Assembly (NCBI GenBank): GCA_003427395.1
Contig: BFEA01000366.1
Coordinates: 1,535,720 to 1,558,493 of the forward strand
Source: Chara braunii
Lineage: Eukaryota > Streptophyta > Charophyceae > Charales > Characeae
Direction: 5' to 3'
DNA: 22,774 nucleotides
Position 1 is the stretch's first letter. Each line of letters opens with the position of its first letter. A program made the translations under genes and the position numbers. Shown here one piece after another: positions 1 to 10,490 of the stretch. The notes below the pieces were generated by a model, which saw only the letters and a list, made by a program, of their open reading frames with translations, searched no databases and was not told the DNA's origin.

Positions 1-1840
1 CCGCTCCGGCCGAGTGCGCCAGCCGTACCTCTCGCGAGTCCCTACGACAGGACAGAGTCATGCGAGGCACCGCTACCTCCACCTGCGGGAGCTGTCACCA
101 TCCCTTAGGTGGGCGTATGCCTGCCGAGCTACTGAACCACATGCGAAGGCTTTTATAATGCAATTGCCGAGGTGGTCCAACCGAGGGCGTTTCTCGTTCG
201 TTGTAGCATAGGGTACGCGCGGTCAAAAGCCCGAAGTCGGACCCGTACGCAAATCGACGACACTGGGGGGCTGAGGTCCCAAGCTCGACTTGACGTCGGT
301 CGACTAGGATGCTCTACGCACACCACGCAATACACCACTTAAAGCAAAATTTAAGTAACTCACGTTCACACACTCATGCACCAAAGCAAAAGAAAAACAC
401 AACACTCCCAGTCCCTTTAGTACTGGACCCATAACCTTTTGGTACAAAGATTAGGTAGGCGTCGCATGCTGATTTAGTATAAAGAATCGCGCGATCGCAC
501 AAATTTCTCATACCAGCCAGTCATGCGTGCGCTTACAAGGGTTTGCAATAATGGGGTACTATGTGGTACCCAGGTCCAGGAGGCCCTCAGGGATTTCGAG
601 GGTCCCTTTCGACACTCAAGTGTCGGCTAACAAGCGCTTCAAGGGTTAATCTTTCTGCTCTAGACAACCGCCATGCGCGGTTGAAGACCACACACCCTCT
701 TCTGCACCCTGTGCAGAGTGGGTGGTACACAGGTTTCACGCCTGTGGTGGCAGAAGTCAAGGGGTTTGACTTTGACGACTGCCACAGACTACAACGTCCA
801 ACCAATAAGAAAATAGAAAGAGGACAAGGCTCGATATAAAGGCGTCGACATAGTCTAACTCATATTGAGCCCCTATGCCTCCCCGATAACTTTCTCGATG
901 CGATGTGGTGAGTTGCTACGGAGTTCCGTGTTCCTAAGGCTTGACTTAGGCCCTTGAGCGAGCCGACGCTTCATGCGTCGTATGCTCGGGCGCGAGGCCC
1001 TTCCGCGCATCTCCGCAACGCCGACCGTATCGCGATTCTACGTTCAGTGCCAGACCCATAAATTGTTCGGTGTGAGAATCCGCTTGGCGCCTCGTGCCGG
1101 ATTCAATATAATCCGTGCAGGTCCTCGGCTTTCCCATACCGACCAGCAATGTTGTCTCACTTAAGCGATCGCTGAAATATCCTCGCGATACTGAATGGCT
1201 GAAGGAATATATCGTGGGGGTTCACCCCTCGCAATATTGAACAGCTTGAAGGACACGCCGTTCAGCCCCTGCAGCACTCCTAACCTTGAAGCTAGGCGGT
1301 CCGGTGGGCAGGGTTTTTATGCCTTGTGCGCAGGCAAAAATCCCTTGCCAGAGGGTTGGACTTTGGGTTCTTCCCGACAAGAACCTCGAACCCCTAGCCC
1401 AGAAATACGTCCGACTTGTCAACTTAACAAATAAGTGGGGCGAACGCGAAAATGGGGAGAAAGGTTATGCCTTTTCCCTATTTCGCCTTGGCCCATGACT
1501 CATCGCGCACCACTTATACGAATCGTTTATGGGGTGGCGTGCGGATAGTGTTCAGGTCAAGCACTTTAGGCAGCCCAACGCTCGGAACATTTCCTCGCTC
1601 GAGAGCGGGGTTCCCATAGGGCGGACCGACCTTATGACCTTTTTTACGCGTCGTTTTTGTGATATTTTGGCTCACGCCTGGACCCTTATCGTCCCACCAA
1701 CTGAAATCACGGAAGAATATAGAAGGCATAAGTATGTGCTCGTGCAGCCGTGTGAGGGCTACGCGAGGGACATACTCAAATGCCATAACACTTAGTCAGA
1801 CGAAGAGTTAAGTGATGATACAGTCTCACAATAGTTATGT
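1..1840. other. Unrecognised hairpin-rich DNA without a supported gene
   Basis: No protein or RNA family is recognised here. Open frames on both strands are short and overlap each other, as expected by chance; the longest (561-839, plus) shows no motif I know. The part from about 560 to 1640 holds many short perfect hairpins, for example 610-616 with 619-625, 665-671 with 677-683, 728-733 with 741-746, 933-938 with 945-950, 965-969 with 975-979 inside 959-963 with 984-988, 1366-1372 with 1379-1385 and 1593-1600 with 1603-1610. Together with the adjacent organelle fragments, this could be organelle intergenic DNA, but that is inference. From 1915 to 1990 the sequence turns strongly AT-rich. 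Confidence 0.4.
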
Positions 1841-1999
1841 GGCTTGCCCGCCTGAACTCAATACAGCCAGAATACCACAATCATTCAACATGTTTCACAC
1901 ATACCTGGATCTATTTGTATATATATATTCTCATATTCTTCATATCATATCATATATATTCATATCTGATGAGCACATATAATAGAGATCTTGTTTTAA

Positions 2000-2050
2000 G
2001 CCTACTTAGCTCAGAGGACAGAGCGTTGCACTTGTAATGCAATGGTCATC
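2000..2050 (+). pseudogene. trnT-UGU: 5' fragment of plastid-type tRNA-Thr (UGU)
   Basis: The segment begins GCCTACTTAGCTCAGAGG, the typical acceptor and D-arm start of plastid trnT-UGU. It continues through an anticodon arm with stem TTGCA/TGCAA and loop CTTGTAA, whose anticodon TGT reads threonine codons. It stops after the variable-region piece GGTCATC: the T arm and 3' acceptor strand are absent and the sequence runs straight into an rpoC2 fragment. It therefore cannot make a functional tRNA. The family call rests on remembered plastid sequences; the cloverleaf half itself is visible. Confidence 0.75.
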
Positions 2051-2072
2051 AACAAGAGCATCATTAAATNCT

Positions 2073-2637
<565 letters not shown>

Positions 2638-3672
2638 GGCAAACAAAAGAACACACACTAAAATGATCAACTTTTCAACCTTCTGCAACTCACACCCGGC
2701 CTTATGCGCATAAGCCCAACCTTTTCCCCACCATTCCAAACAAAGATACTCAGTCTTTTAAGAAAATGGTCATTTACAAAGAATCTGGGTGAAAACCCAA
2801 GAAAACATAAAACCAGCCAGGGTCAAGGCCTTAGGTTGAGAGGCAGAAGAGGATGAGAGGTTGAGTCGTGCACCGACGAATCGGCAACCGACCTGTTATC
2901 AGTTATAACAGAAGAATAGTCAGGCTGACCAAGTTAGACCTTCAATCAGTATGCACGGCCTACACCACAGCACAGGTCAAAGAGATTCCACTACAGCTTT
3001 TAGCCTAAGTAGGGAGTAATCCTCCTAAGTCACATCCTAACTCCTCTACGAAGCTCCTACTCAGCTTCTGAGAGGTTCAATAACACCCCCCCTACTCAGG
3101 GTTGAGTTGCTAAGATTGGTCTAACTGAAAATATTCTAACTCTCCAAATTTTCTAAAATTTCGGCAGCGTTTTCCGTAGGAAAAGTGTCTTTTTATAATT
3201 TCTAGGAAACTGAATATGACTAACTCTTTTCAGTTTTGCAGAAATTTCGGCAGCGCTTCCCGTAGGAAAAGTAGGCTGCCAAGATTTATACAAAGCTGAA
3301 AGTCAAAGTGCAAAGCAAAACTATACTTGGGGCTGACTCCTGATCCCTGATTGACAACTTAGGCTCAATATTGGTCCACATGCCTTCTGAATGAGGCCAT
3401 GAGCCAACGCTGATCCCAACCCCCAGCAGAGTCAGTCCTATCTCATCCCAAGCTTCCCTCCCATCATTCATCTTACCTACCTATGGCTCCAGCACTCAGC
3501 GAGCATCTACAGCAACTACTCTATCAAAAGATGTCCCAAGTGAGAGCCCACGAGCATGCAAGCGCAAACATCTCTCACAATCCCACATGGTTCTTTTCCA
3601 GGCCACATAGTTCGTTCAAAAACCCTTATTACTCCCTTTTTACCCTTCCTTACATAAGACATAGGGTCAGCC
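2638..3672. other. Intergenic DNA, no recognised gene
   Basis: I see no conserved protein or RNA family. The stretch includes a pyrimidine/purine-mixed segment, a run of C at about 3088-3093, and the 31-bp direct repeat listed separately. Reading frames on both strands are short. Confidence 0.5.
3156..3272. repeat. 31-bp direct repeat (two copies, 86 bp apart)
   Basis: The copies are 3156-3186 and 3242-3272. Both begin AAATTTCGGCAGCG and end CCGTAGGAAAAGT, and they differ at two positions (T to C in the second copy). The core TTTCGGCAGCG resembles short repeats I recall from non-coding parts of plant retroelements, but I cannot name a family. It sits about 400 bp upstream of the hairpin array. 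Confidence 0.75.
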
Positions 3673-5268
3673 AACCCAACTTATGGATGTGACTGACCTG
3701 CCAGTTTATATGACTAGGCCACACCAACTTATGGTGCCCTAGCCTAGTAACACAAATCTACGTACGCATAAGACCAAACCACACCAACTTATGGTGTGAC
3801 CAGTTTCTGCAAAACAATTGGCATAAGGCGTACGATCGGGCCGCACCAACTTATGGTGAGGGTGGTCAGCCTGAACATTCGGCATACACATAGAACTGAA
3901 CCTCCCAACTTATGGGGGTCAGCCTCTGCCTAACCAACGACAAAGGCATATGACTGGACACAACAACTTATGTTGTGCCCGGCTAGCCCAAACAGTTACA
4001 TACGGCGTAGAGTCAGACTACCCAACTTATGGATAGTCCAACCCAACCTAGACAAAGCCACTTGCGCGAACGACCGAACAACCCGCAACTTATGCGTTCG
4101 CCCAGCCCTTCGCAATACAACCATGTTCAACTTTATGGACATAAGGCCTAGAACTTACCACAACAACTTATGTTGTGATAAACCTCTGTCTGAACAAATG
4201 ACATAAGGCGTATAATCAAGGCGCACCAACTCATGGTGAGACCTGATCGACCTAAACACTTGGCATACACTAAAGAATGAACCACGTCAACTTATGAGGG
4301 ACTCAACCTTTGCCTGAACAACGACAAAAGACATATGATCAGACACAACAACTTATGTTGTGTCTGGCCATCCCATATAATGACATATAGCATATGACTA
4401 GGCTACCCAACTTATGGATAGTATAACCCTGCCTAAAACAACAACAAGCGCGTGTGACTGAACAACCCGCAACTTATGCGTTCGTCCGGCCTCCGCAACA
4501 CAACTACATCAGATAAATAAGTTTCACAACCAATTTCTTCCTTCAGACGAGTGGTCACGTCACCTCAACTCATGAGGATCCCCACCCAGACGCCAGTTAT
4601 GTTTCGAAAGGGGAAAATATCCAAGCTTTATATAATTCTCTGCTTTGTGTTATCAAGGACATAGGACTGACTACCCAACTTATGGATGAGTCAGCCTGCC
4701 CAAAGTTACCACACCATTTTATACTCTTAATTTTTTTTCCCCTCTGCTTTGTCTGCTACCGACTTATATGGCTGGATCTCCCCACTTATGGCGCCCAGCC
4801 TACCACGAATATACATAATAGGTAATTGTATCACATTATATACTCTGATTCGCTTTAATGATGACGGCTCATGACTTGACCACACCAACTTATGGTGTGA
4901 ATAGTCTTGCCTGAACAATAAAGGATAAGAGTGATTCACATAAACTTATGGAGTGGTCATACTCAGCCTAAACAATCGACATAAGGCGTATGACCAGATC
5001 TCACCAACTCATGGTGAGACTGGTCAGCCTTAACTTTCGACATACACATAGGCTGAGCCTCCTCAACTTATGAGGAGTCCAGCCTCTGCCTGAACAAACG
5101 ACGAAAGGCATATGACCATACACAATTACTTATGTTGTGTCTGACCAGCCTATACAGTCACATACAACATAGAACTAGGCTACCCAACTTATGGGTAGCC
5201 TAGCCTGCCAAATAACAAATAAAACAAGTGCGAAAGATTGAACAGCCCGCAACTTATGCGTTCGCCCA
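3673..5268. repeat. Array of 24 hairpins with constant ACTTA loop and covarying stems
   Basis: Each unit is an inverted repeat around a five-base loop, ACTTA in 21 cases and ACTCA in three (4229, 4568, 5007). Loops start at 3679, 3727, 3787, 3849, 3908, 3966, 4025, 4088, 4166, 4229, 4290, 4351, 4410, 4472, 4568, 4678, 4784, 4888, 4944, 5007, 5066, 5128, 5187 and 5252, so spacing is mostly 56-65 bp. Stems differ but usually stay paired: CACACCA/TGGTGTG, CACAACA/TGTTGTG, CTCCTCA/TGAGGAG, CTACCCA/TGGGTAG, CGCA/TGCG. The longest are 11 bp (4340-4350 with 4356-4366) and 12 bp (5175-5186 with 5192-5203). Linkers share a loose pattern (CATAAGGCGTATGACC-like and CAGCCTGCCTGAACAA-like). A few units (4784, 4944, 5128) are degenerate. 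No coding sequence is evident. Confidence 0.92.
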
Positions 5269-5929
5269 GCCTCCGGCACATAATCACAGCTCTTGTGTTG
5301 TCTAAGCTCACTCCAATAATATGATTTACATCAATACATAGTTGTTAATTTACTCTGCAAAACAATGTCCTGAAGTTAAATAAATAAAGAAGAACAATTA
5401 TTTTTTCCAGTCATACTTACAGTCAGGCCAATAGCAATAGGATAATATAGTTTAATGATAGGATCACACGCGTAAATCGAGGGTTATACCTAAGTGTTCC
5501 CTGCCTCCAGAACCCCGCATGGGCTCCGGCAGAGCTCCCGCAATCGGTGGGGCAACCTCCCACAGAGGCCTTGGCGCGGACCTACGGGTTGCAATCCGGC
5601 CTGCCGCCTTCCTCTTGTAACCTCGGACCAGACTGAGAATAAGAAGGGTAGAGGTAGATAGATTAGAGTCTCGAGATACAAGAGTGGGACAACTCAACTC
5701 ACAATGAGAGGGTCTTGAAGTCTGGAATCTCCTGAGGGCCCCGCAATGGCAGCCAATAATGCAGCAGACGTAGCCGAGTCTCGATCCGAGTGCAGAGTAC
5801 CGGCCCCCTGACTACCCTCCAAGTCACTGCGATACCCTTACGCAGGGTCTTCTCACTCCTCCAAGCCCACAACTGCGCGCAACTACCGTACAGCAAGGTG
5901 CACAGCGAGACCCACCAGCGCACGTACAA
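5269..5929. other. Unrecognised DNA between hairpin array and CAG-rich region
   Basis: The first 190 bases are AT-rich. From about 5465 the sequence becomes GC-richer and non-repetitive. Short overlapping frames on both strands show no known motif. I cannot assign a retrotransposon LTR or a gene. Confidence 0.4.
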
Positions 5930-7640
5930 CAAAGTGCTGGATACACCGCAAAGTGGCACCGCAACAGTCCTCAAATGCACAGCAACACACAACATGTGTG
6001 TTGTGGCAACCTGGTCCAGTAGTAGTGGCGGTAGCTGTAACGGCCCTCACAGGATTGTTGCAGCAGCCTAGTAAGGCTCAACCATACACAGTCCGCAGCT
6101 GCAGCCTCCGAAAGATAGCAGCGATACAGCCTCCGCAGCAGCAGCAGACAACGCGCGCAGCAGCAACCCACAGTGGGAGCAGTGTCCTGCTTGGTAGTAG
6201 TGCCTGAATCCGTGCCCAGCACAGCAGCAACGCCCGGCCTGTGTATGGTGGCAGTCCGATCTAGCAGCAGCAATCCACCCACTGTGGCAGCAATCTGCGG
6301 GAAACGCAGCAGCAGTAACCCATCCAAAAAATCTGTTCACACTCCCAAACCGCCGCACTTCAACCACTAGTCAGAACACATTTGCGCAGCCAAACGGGCC
6401 TTTTAAATAGAACACGCCCCCGTGCTCGCAGCCGAGCTCAACCTGGATCCTGCTTGCACAGCGATTGGGGACGTAGCAGTATGATACTTTGTGGTTAAGG
6501 CAGCAATTCGCCTGATACAAGGTCAACCAGCAGAACCCTATATCCAACAACACATGGGTGCTGCTGCAAGCTCAGTCCCCTCACAATGACAGTCTACTGC
6601 CACCAACAACAACCAACACCGGCCTCGCTGTCATAGCAGTCTGAGCTCACAATGGTACCAGCAATCTCTTACGAGCTGCGCGACTCATCCATCGCCCCCT
6701 TCAGCGTCGCACCAGCCTGGGAGAAACGACAGCCTCATTCGATAGCGCTGATAGCAAGGACACCGTAATTTTAGGCTGGCAACAGTCAGCGAGCACTCCG
6801 ATTGTTGAACTCCCCGCAGCATCCAAATGCCAACTCCGCCCAGCGGCAAGAGTAGCGCTCGGTTTTACTCAGTCAAATACCTGCACACAGTAATCGCATG
6901 TAGTAGCCGAACCACACAGCACACCCCTCAACAACCTCCGTGGTAACCCGTAGTAATCTGCAGCGGTGCACACCTATGCGCAGTGTTGCTCAGTAGTAAG
7001 TTGAGGCAACACACAGCAATGCCTCCAAAACACAGTGTTTTTATAAAACCAGTAGCCCTGCCTTTCAAAAACAATAGCGGTCCCACAGGGGTAGCAGCAG
7101 CTTGCACTGCAATGTACACAGCGAGGCACAGTCCCCTGCCCCACAGCAGCAACAGTCCCGGAGCCCCTTTAATTATAGCAACCCGATTCTATCCCTGATA
7201 GCCCGTTGCTGCTGCAACGATGGCTATGTCGCTTACCGTCAACAATTAGCAGCAGAAATAGTCTATCCCCGGGCCGGGCAAGTGGCTGCAGTGGTTCTAG
7301 GCCCCCCAACATAGACAATGACCGAGGATCAGCCACCGTAACATCGCTCCTCAGTGTGGTGCTCGCAGTGACTATGCAACAGCAAGACGTCACAGTAGGT
7401 GCTCAGCTCCAGTCGTCACATGGCCTGCTCAGCAACAGGTTTCACAGTGGTTAATGCCAGCGCAATAGATTTAGTTGTTGAAGATCATTCTGCAGCGCGC
7501 AGGGGGCGGCTCAACACAGCAACACCCCACCAAGGGACCGTTTTGGTCGCAGCAGCCCAACCCTTTGTTGTTTAAACCCTCAATTCGCCCAGACTATGGT
7601 ATCCGCAGCAGCAGAGCATAAACCATAGTAGCCCAGCCTG
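5930..7640. repeat. CAG/GCAGC-rich low-complexity region
   Basis: Clusters of CAGCAG, GCAGCAA and GTAGTAG-like motifs recur through the stretch without a strict period (for example 6138-6150, 6222-6230, 6265-6275 and 6307-6315). A short perfect hairpin, CAACACACA/TGTGTGTTG, lies at about 5982-6002. Frames on either strand give glutamine-, serine- or leucine-rich shadows rather than a protein. I see no known gene or element. Confidence 0.45.
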
Positions 7641-8159
7641 CTACGTCCAGCCTCTCTGAGGCTGAGGTCGCCTCCATGATGTGTGGCTATGAGGGAACAG
7701 TCCAATTGCCCCACCAACTGAGAGCAACTATGCGCCCACGCAGAAGCCAGACAAACTGCAGATTCGTGGTCACTTTAGAAGCAGCACATACTGACCATTA
7801 CTGCTGCACCTATTTCACTATCCTACAACTGTGCAAACTGAACATGTACCCTCTGCTAGAGTGCGGAGAGATACATGGCTGCAATACTTATATTGCGTCT
7901 ATTATTATGACCTCTTGCACGTGGTCACGCCCCCAGGCCTAGGTTCAATCGGCTTCCTCTCTCACTCGTCTCCCCCTCCCTTAGTGAGTCCGAGTGCACC
8001 TGACTGCCTTTACTGGTTGGTACATTCAGGAGGCATAGGCATGGGCTGGAGGCGGACACAAGGAGCGCCAAGACGAGACTTATTACGATGGTCTCACCAC
8101 ATCCCACCACCAAATATGTGAAGTAAGAATACACCTCCCGCTACAATTAGGGAGATGCC
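7641..8159. other. Unrecognised DNA without supported gene
   Basis: Frames at 7676-7942 and 7831-8121 overlap in different phases and carry no recognised motif. There is a short AT-rich turn near the end, leading into the TA repeats. Confidence 0.35.
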
Positions 8160-8162
8160 GTA

Positions 8163-8201
8163 ATTTATTTATTTATTATATATATATATCGTCACAAACA
8201 G

Positions 8202-8231
<30 letters not shown>
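8163..8231. repeat. TTTA/(TA)n tract split by a short motif
   Basis: A TTTA-type run passes into (TA)n, is interrupted at 8189-8200 by CGTCACAAACAG, and resumes as (TA)n to about 8229. The interrupting motif recurs in inverse orientation beside another TA run near 20421-20434, which suggests related TA-associated elements. Confidence 0.8.
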
Positions 8232-8233
<2 letters not shown>

Positions 8234-8301
8234 TTGCGCACTCAGCGAAAGTCCATACCCAGCCCCACTCGCCCTCGTGGCTATGAGTGCGTCCCGACCA
8301 G

Positions 8302-9420
8302 GTAAGTATCAGAACCTCCTCCACCTCTTCGACTCACACCCACGATCTCTCATTCCCTCCTTCTCTCTTTCCCTTCTTCTCTCTTTCTCCCTCTCTCTGA
8401 TAGGATAAGCAAGGTGGAAATGGATCTTCGGCTGGAACACGGAGGAGTACATACGCTGCTTCTACACCCCAATCTGGGCAAAATGAGAGCGAACCTTCTA
8501 CTAGAACACGGCAAGGTGCTCGGCCGTTGGACTCTTCACTCCTGCCAAGTAAGTATCTCTTTCTTCCTCTTTTTCAATCCTACTTCTCCCTATCTACCCT
8601 TCCTCCTCTGTCTCGTCACCCCTCTTGCTGCTCCATTCGACTCCCTTTTTTTTGTTTCTCGTCAGTCACTGCGCCCTTTTTGTCGCTCTCCCGATTCCTT
8701 CTTACCATGACCGCGCAGCTTATACCGTAGATACCGCCTAATCCATTTATCCTACATAAAGTCCGACCTCGCCATTAGCTTCGCCCTGCCTTGAAACCCC
8801 CAGGTAGCAACTTGTTTCATTCAAATCGGCCAAGAAATGACCAAGATATTCAAAAAAATATCTTTCGTCTCTCCTCTTCACTTCTTCTCCGACTCTCCCG
8901 CGCAACCCTTCTTCTCTACTACTTCCACCTTACTACTCTTCTACTAATTTTACCCACAGATATGAACTCGCCAGGCCTGAAAACCCCAGATTAGCCCCTT
9001 CCCACACTCGATTCTATCAAGAATCGAGCTGGATATCTGCTTTTTACTCCCGCCATATGTTCGTTCCCCGAGCTCCGCGCAACTATTTTCTTTCACTCAC
9101 CTTCTTTCCACTACTCCAACAGCAAGACTAACCTCACTAATGAGTTCGCCCTGGCCCAAACCTTCTAGTTAGAGCCGCCTCTCACTAGCTCCCGGTATCA
9201 GTTGAGTGCGGCATGTGTATGCCACTCCCACATGCCCTGGTCACTTCCGCCATCGTCTTTTACCTCTAATGTTGAATGCACCTGGCACAGACCTGCGCCC
9301 AAGTTTATTCGACCCTCAACTCACTCTTCTCTTCTTCTCGTGCCTCTTATCCCCTCCTTATCTTCACCTCGTCCTCTTCTTCATCTCCTCCTCTCACGGA
9401 GGCTTTCTCCCTTAGACAGC
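8302..9420 (+). other. Pyrimidine-rich region with splice-like signals
   Basis: Two strong donor-like sites, CCAG/GTAAGTATC at 8302 and CCAA/GTAAGTATC at 8549, are each followed by a long pyrimidine tract and an AG (8403 and 8665). They would define introns of 102 and 117 bp and an exon of 145 bp (8404-8548). The exon reading from ATG at 8420 contains LRLEHGGV and LLLEHGKV, a weak internal protein repeat. Downstream, further pyrimidine tracts ending in CAG (about 8958, 9122 and 9421) precede similar phrases such as GAACTCGCC and GAGTTCGCC (8964 and 9142). No known protein is recognised, so this may be a gene remnant, a non-coding transcript or chance in pyrimidine-rich DNA. Confidence 0.3.
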
Positions 9421-9422
9421 AG

Positions 9423-10104
9423 GTGACTACCGGCAGGATCAATCGTGGTGACGGGCGACAGCAAAAAGTGAAGCCTCCAGTCTCACCGCAACATACTAAA
9501 AGTACTTCATCAGTTCCTGCCTTCTTTTATGTGGAAATAACTACTAGGCCCGACTAATAATCTGCAGCTGTACTGCTGGAAGTTCCAGCCCCACATTCGC
9601 AGCCCGCTGGCCAGGCTTGACCTACTACGCCTTTTGTGTCCTATGGGGTATACTCAGATTCGAGCCCCATATAGCAGGTCGTGCTAGGCAGATGGGACTG
9701 CAGTTTGCACCCTACCTCAGCTCCAGCTGCCCCGCGGGAAATTTCAGAGGGAAATTAGCAGGTGAGTGGCCNGAATGGTCCTCCTCCCTATACTCNGGCC
9801 CNTAGGGCCTCTTGCAGGCCAGTATTACTGCGGGTCTTACCGCAGTACCCATGACCTCTTTTCCGCTCATGCCTTGACTACCAGCTGTCGGGACAGCCTG
9901 CCGCACCGCAAGCACTGCGGCAGCCTCTCACCGGTGCACTTTGTTGGACTGTGCCCACGACACAGTTCACCATCTTTCAGACTCCTAGCGGTCGCATTGC
10001 CGTCCCCTTTTTCAGATGGGACAAAAACCCTGCCCGTCTGCAGAAATAGCAATTGACACATGCTGGTCACATGGCGCTGCGCAAGAACTCTTCATAAAAA
10101 GAAA
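9423..10104. other. Unrecognised DNA with three ambiguous bases
   Basis: No gene or element is recognised. A perfect 7-bp hairpin (9827-9833 with 9840-9846, ACTGCGG/CCGCAGT) is present. Ambiguous bases at 9772, 9796 and 9802 lie within 31 bp, so local sequence quality may be poor. Confidence 0.4.
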
Positions 10105-10140
<36 letters not shown>

Positions 10141-10180
10141 TAATAATAATAATAATAATTAAAAAAAAAAAAAAAAAAAA
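10105..10180. repeat. (AAT)n microsatellite followed by a 20-base A run
   Basis: Perfect AAT units run from about 10105, with one phase slip near 10136, to 10159. A run of A follows at 10161-10180. It could be the 3' tail of a plus-strand retroelement, but no body is recognised upstream. Confidence 0.9.
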
Positions 10181-10329
10181 GACATTTGCGGTAGCCTTCC
10201 GGTCTCTATTTTCGATATTTTGTAAGTGCACTAGCTGCACCAGGCTACTGGTTGCCCCAAACCCAGTCCCGGCACCTACCCCTAGGCAATTTAGCAATAT
10301 TTGGTTTCACTCATCGAGTTTCATCATCC

Positions 10330-10390
10330 GGATCAGAACTCGGGCCTGTGTTTCAACAGTCCAATGGTGTATCCACTAGGCTATTCCTAC
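10330..10390 (-). mobile_element. tRNA-related SINE-like head
   Basis: On the minus strand the sequence reads TAGCCTAGTGG (10383-10373), a good match to the RNA polymerase III A box. About 30 bases later comes GAGTTCTGATCC (about 10341-10330), a degenerate B box. Order and spacing are those of a tRNA D arm and T arm, as in tRNA-derived SINEs. The acceptor arm does not close and no clear tail or target-site duplication is seen, so this is a decayed copy or a chance match. Confidence 0.5.
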
Positions 10391-10450
10391 TGGTTTACGG
10401 CCGGTCCTGAGACCGGACTGCGTCCCATAGTGGGATTTAAAACTAAACAT

Positions 10451-10454
10451 AAAA

Positions 10455-10489
<35 letters not shown>

Positions 10490-10490
10490 A
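10451..10490. repeat. (AAAT)n microsatellite
   Basis: About ten tandem AAAT units. On the minus strand this would be a TTTA tail for sequence to its right, but no element body is recognised there. Confidence 0.9.

Noticed and set aside
561-839. Protein-coding gene of 92 residues
   Set aside because: Attractive C-terminal wording (VKGFDFDDCHRLQ) but no family recognised, an overlapping frame on the other strand, and the region is full of hairpins.
959-988. Group II intron domain V
   Set aside because: The nested hairpin lacks the GNRA-type loop and the conserved AGC triad position of domain V.
1966-1990. Second hammerhead core (CTGATGAG at about 1966)
   Set aside because: There is no GAAA box or stem II partner downstream, so it is a chance match.
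2000-2050. Functional tRNA-Thr gene
   Set aside because: The T arm and 3' acceptor strand are missing.
3673-5268. CRISPR array
   Set aside because: Period near 60 bp and palindromic cores look superficially similar, but the repeated part varies in sequence while only the loop is constant, there are no unique spacers, and the window is eukaryotic with no cas genes.
8160-8231. Origin or matrix attachment site
   Set aside because: AT-richness alone does not support this.
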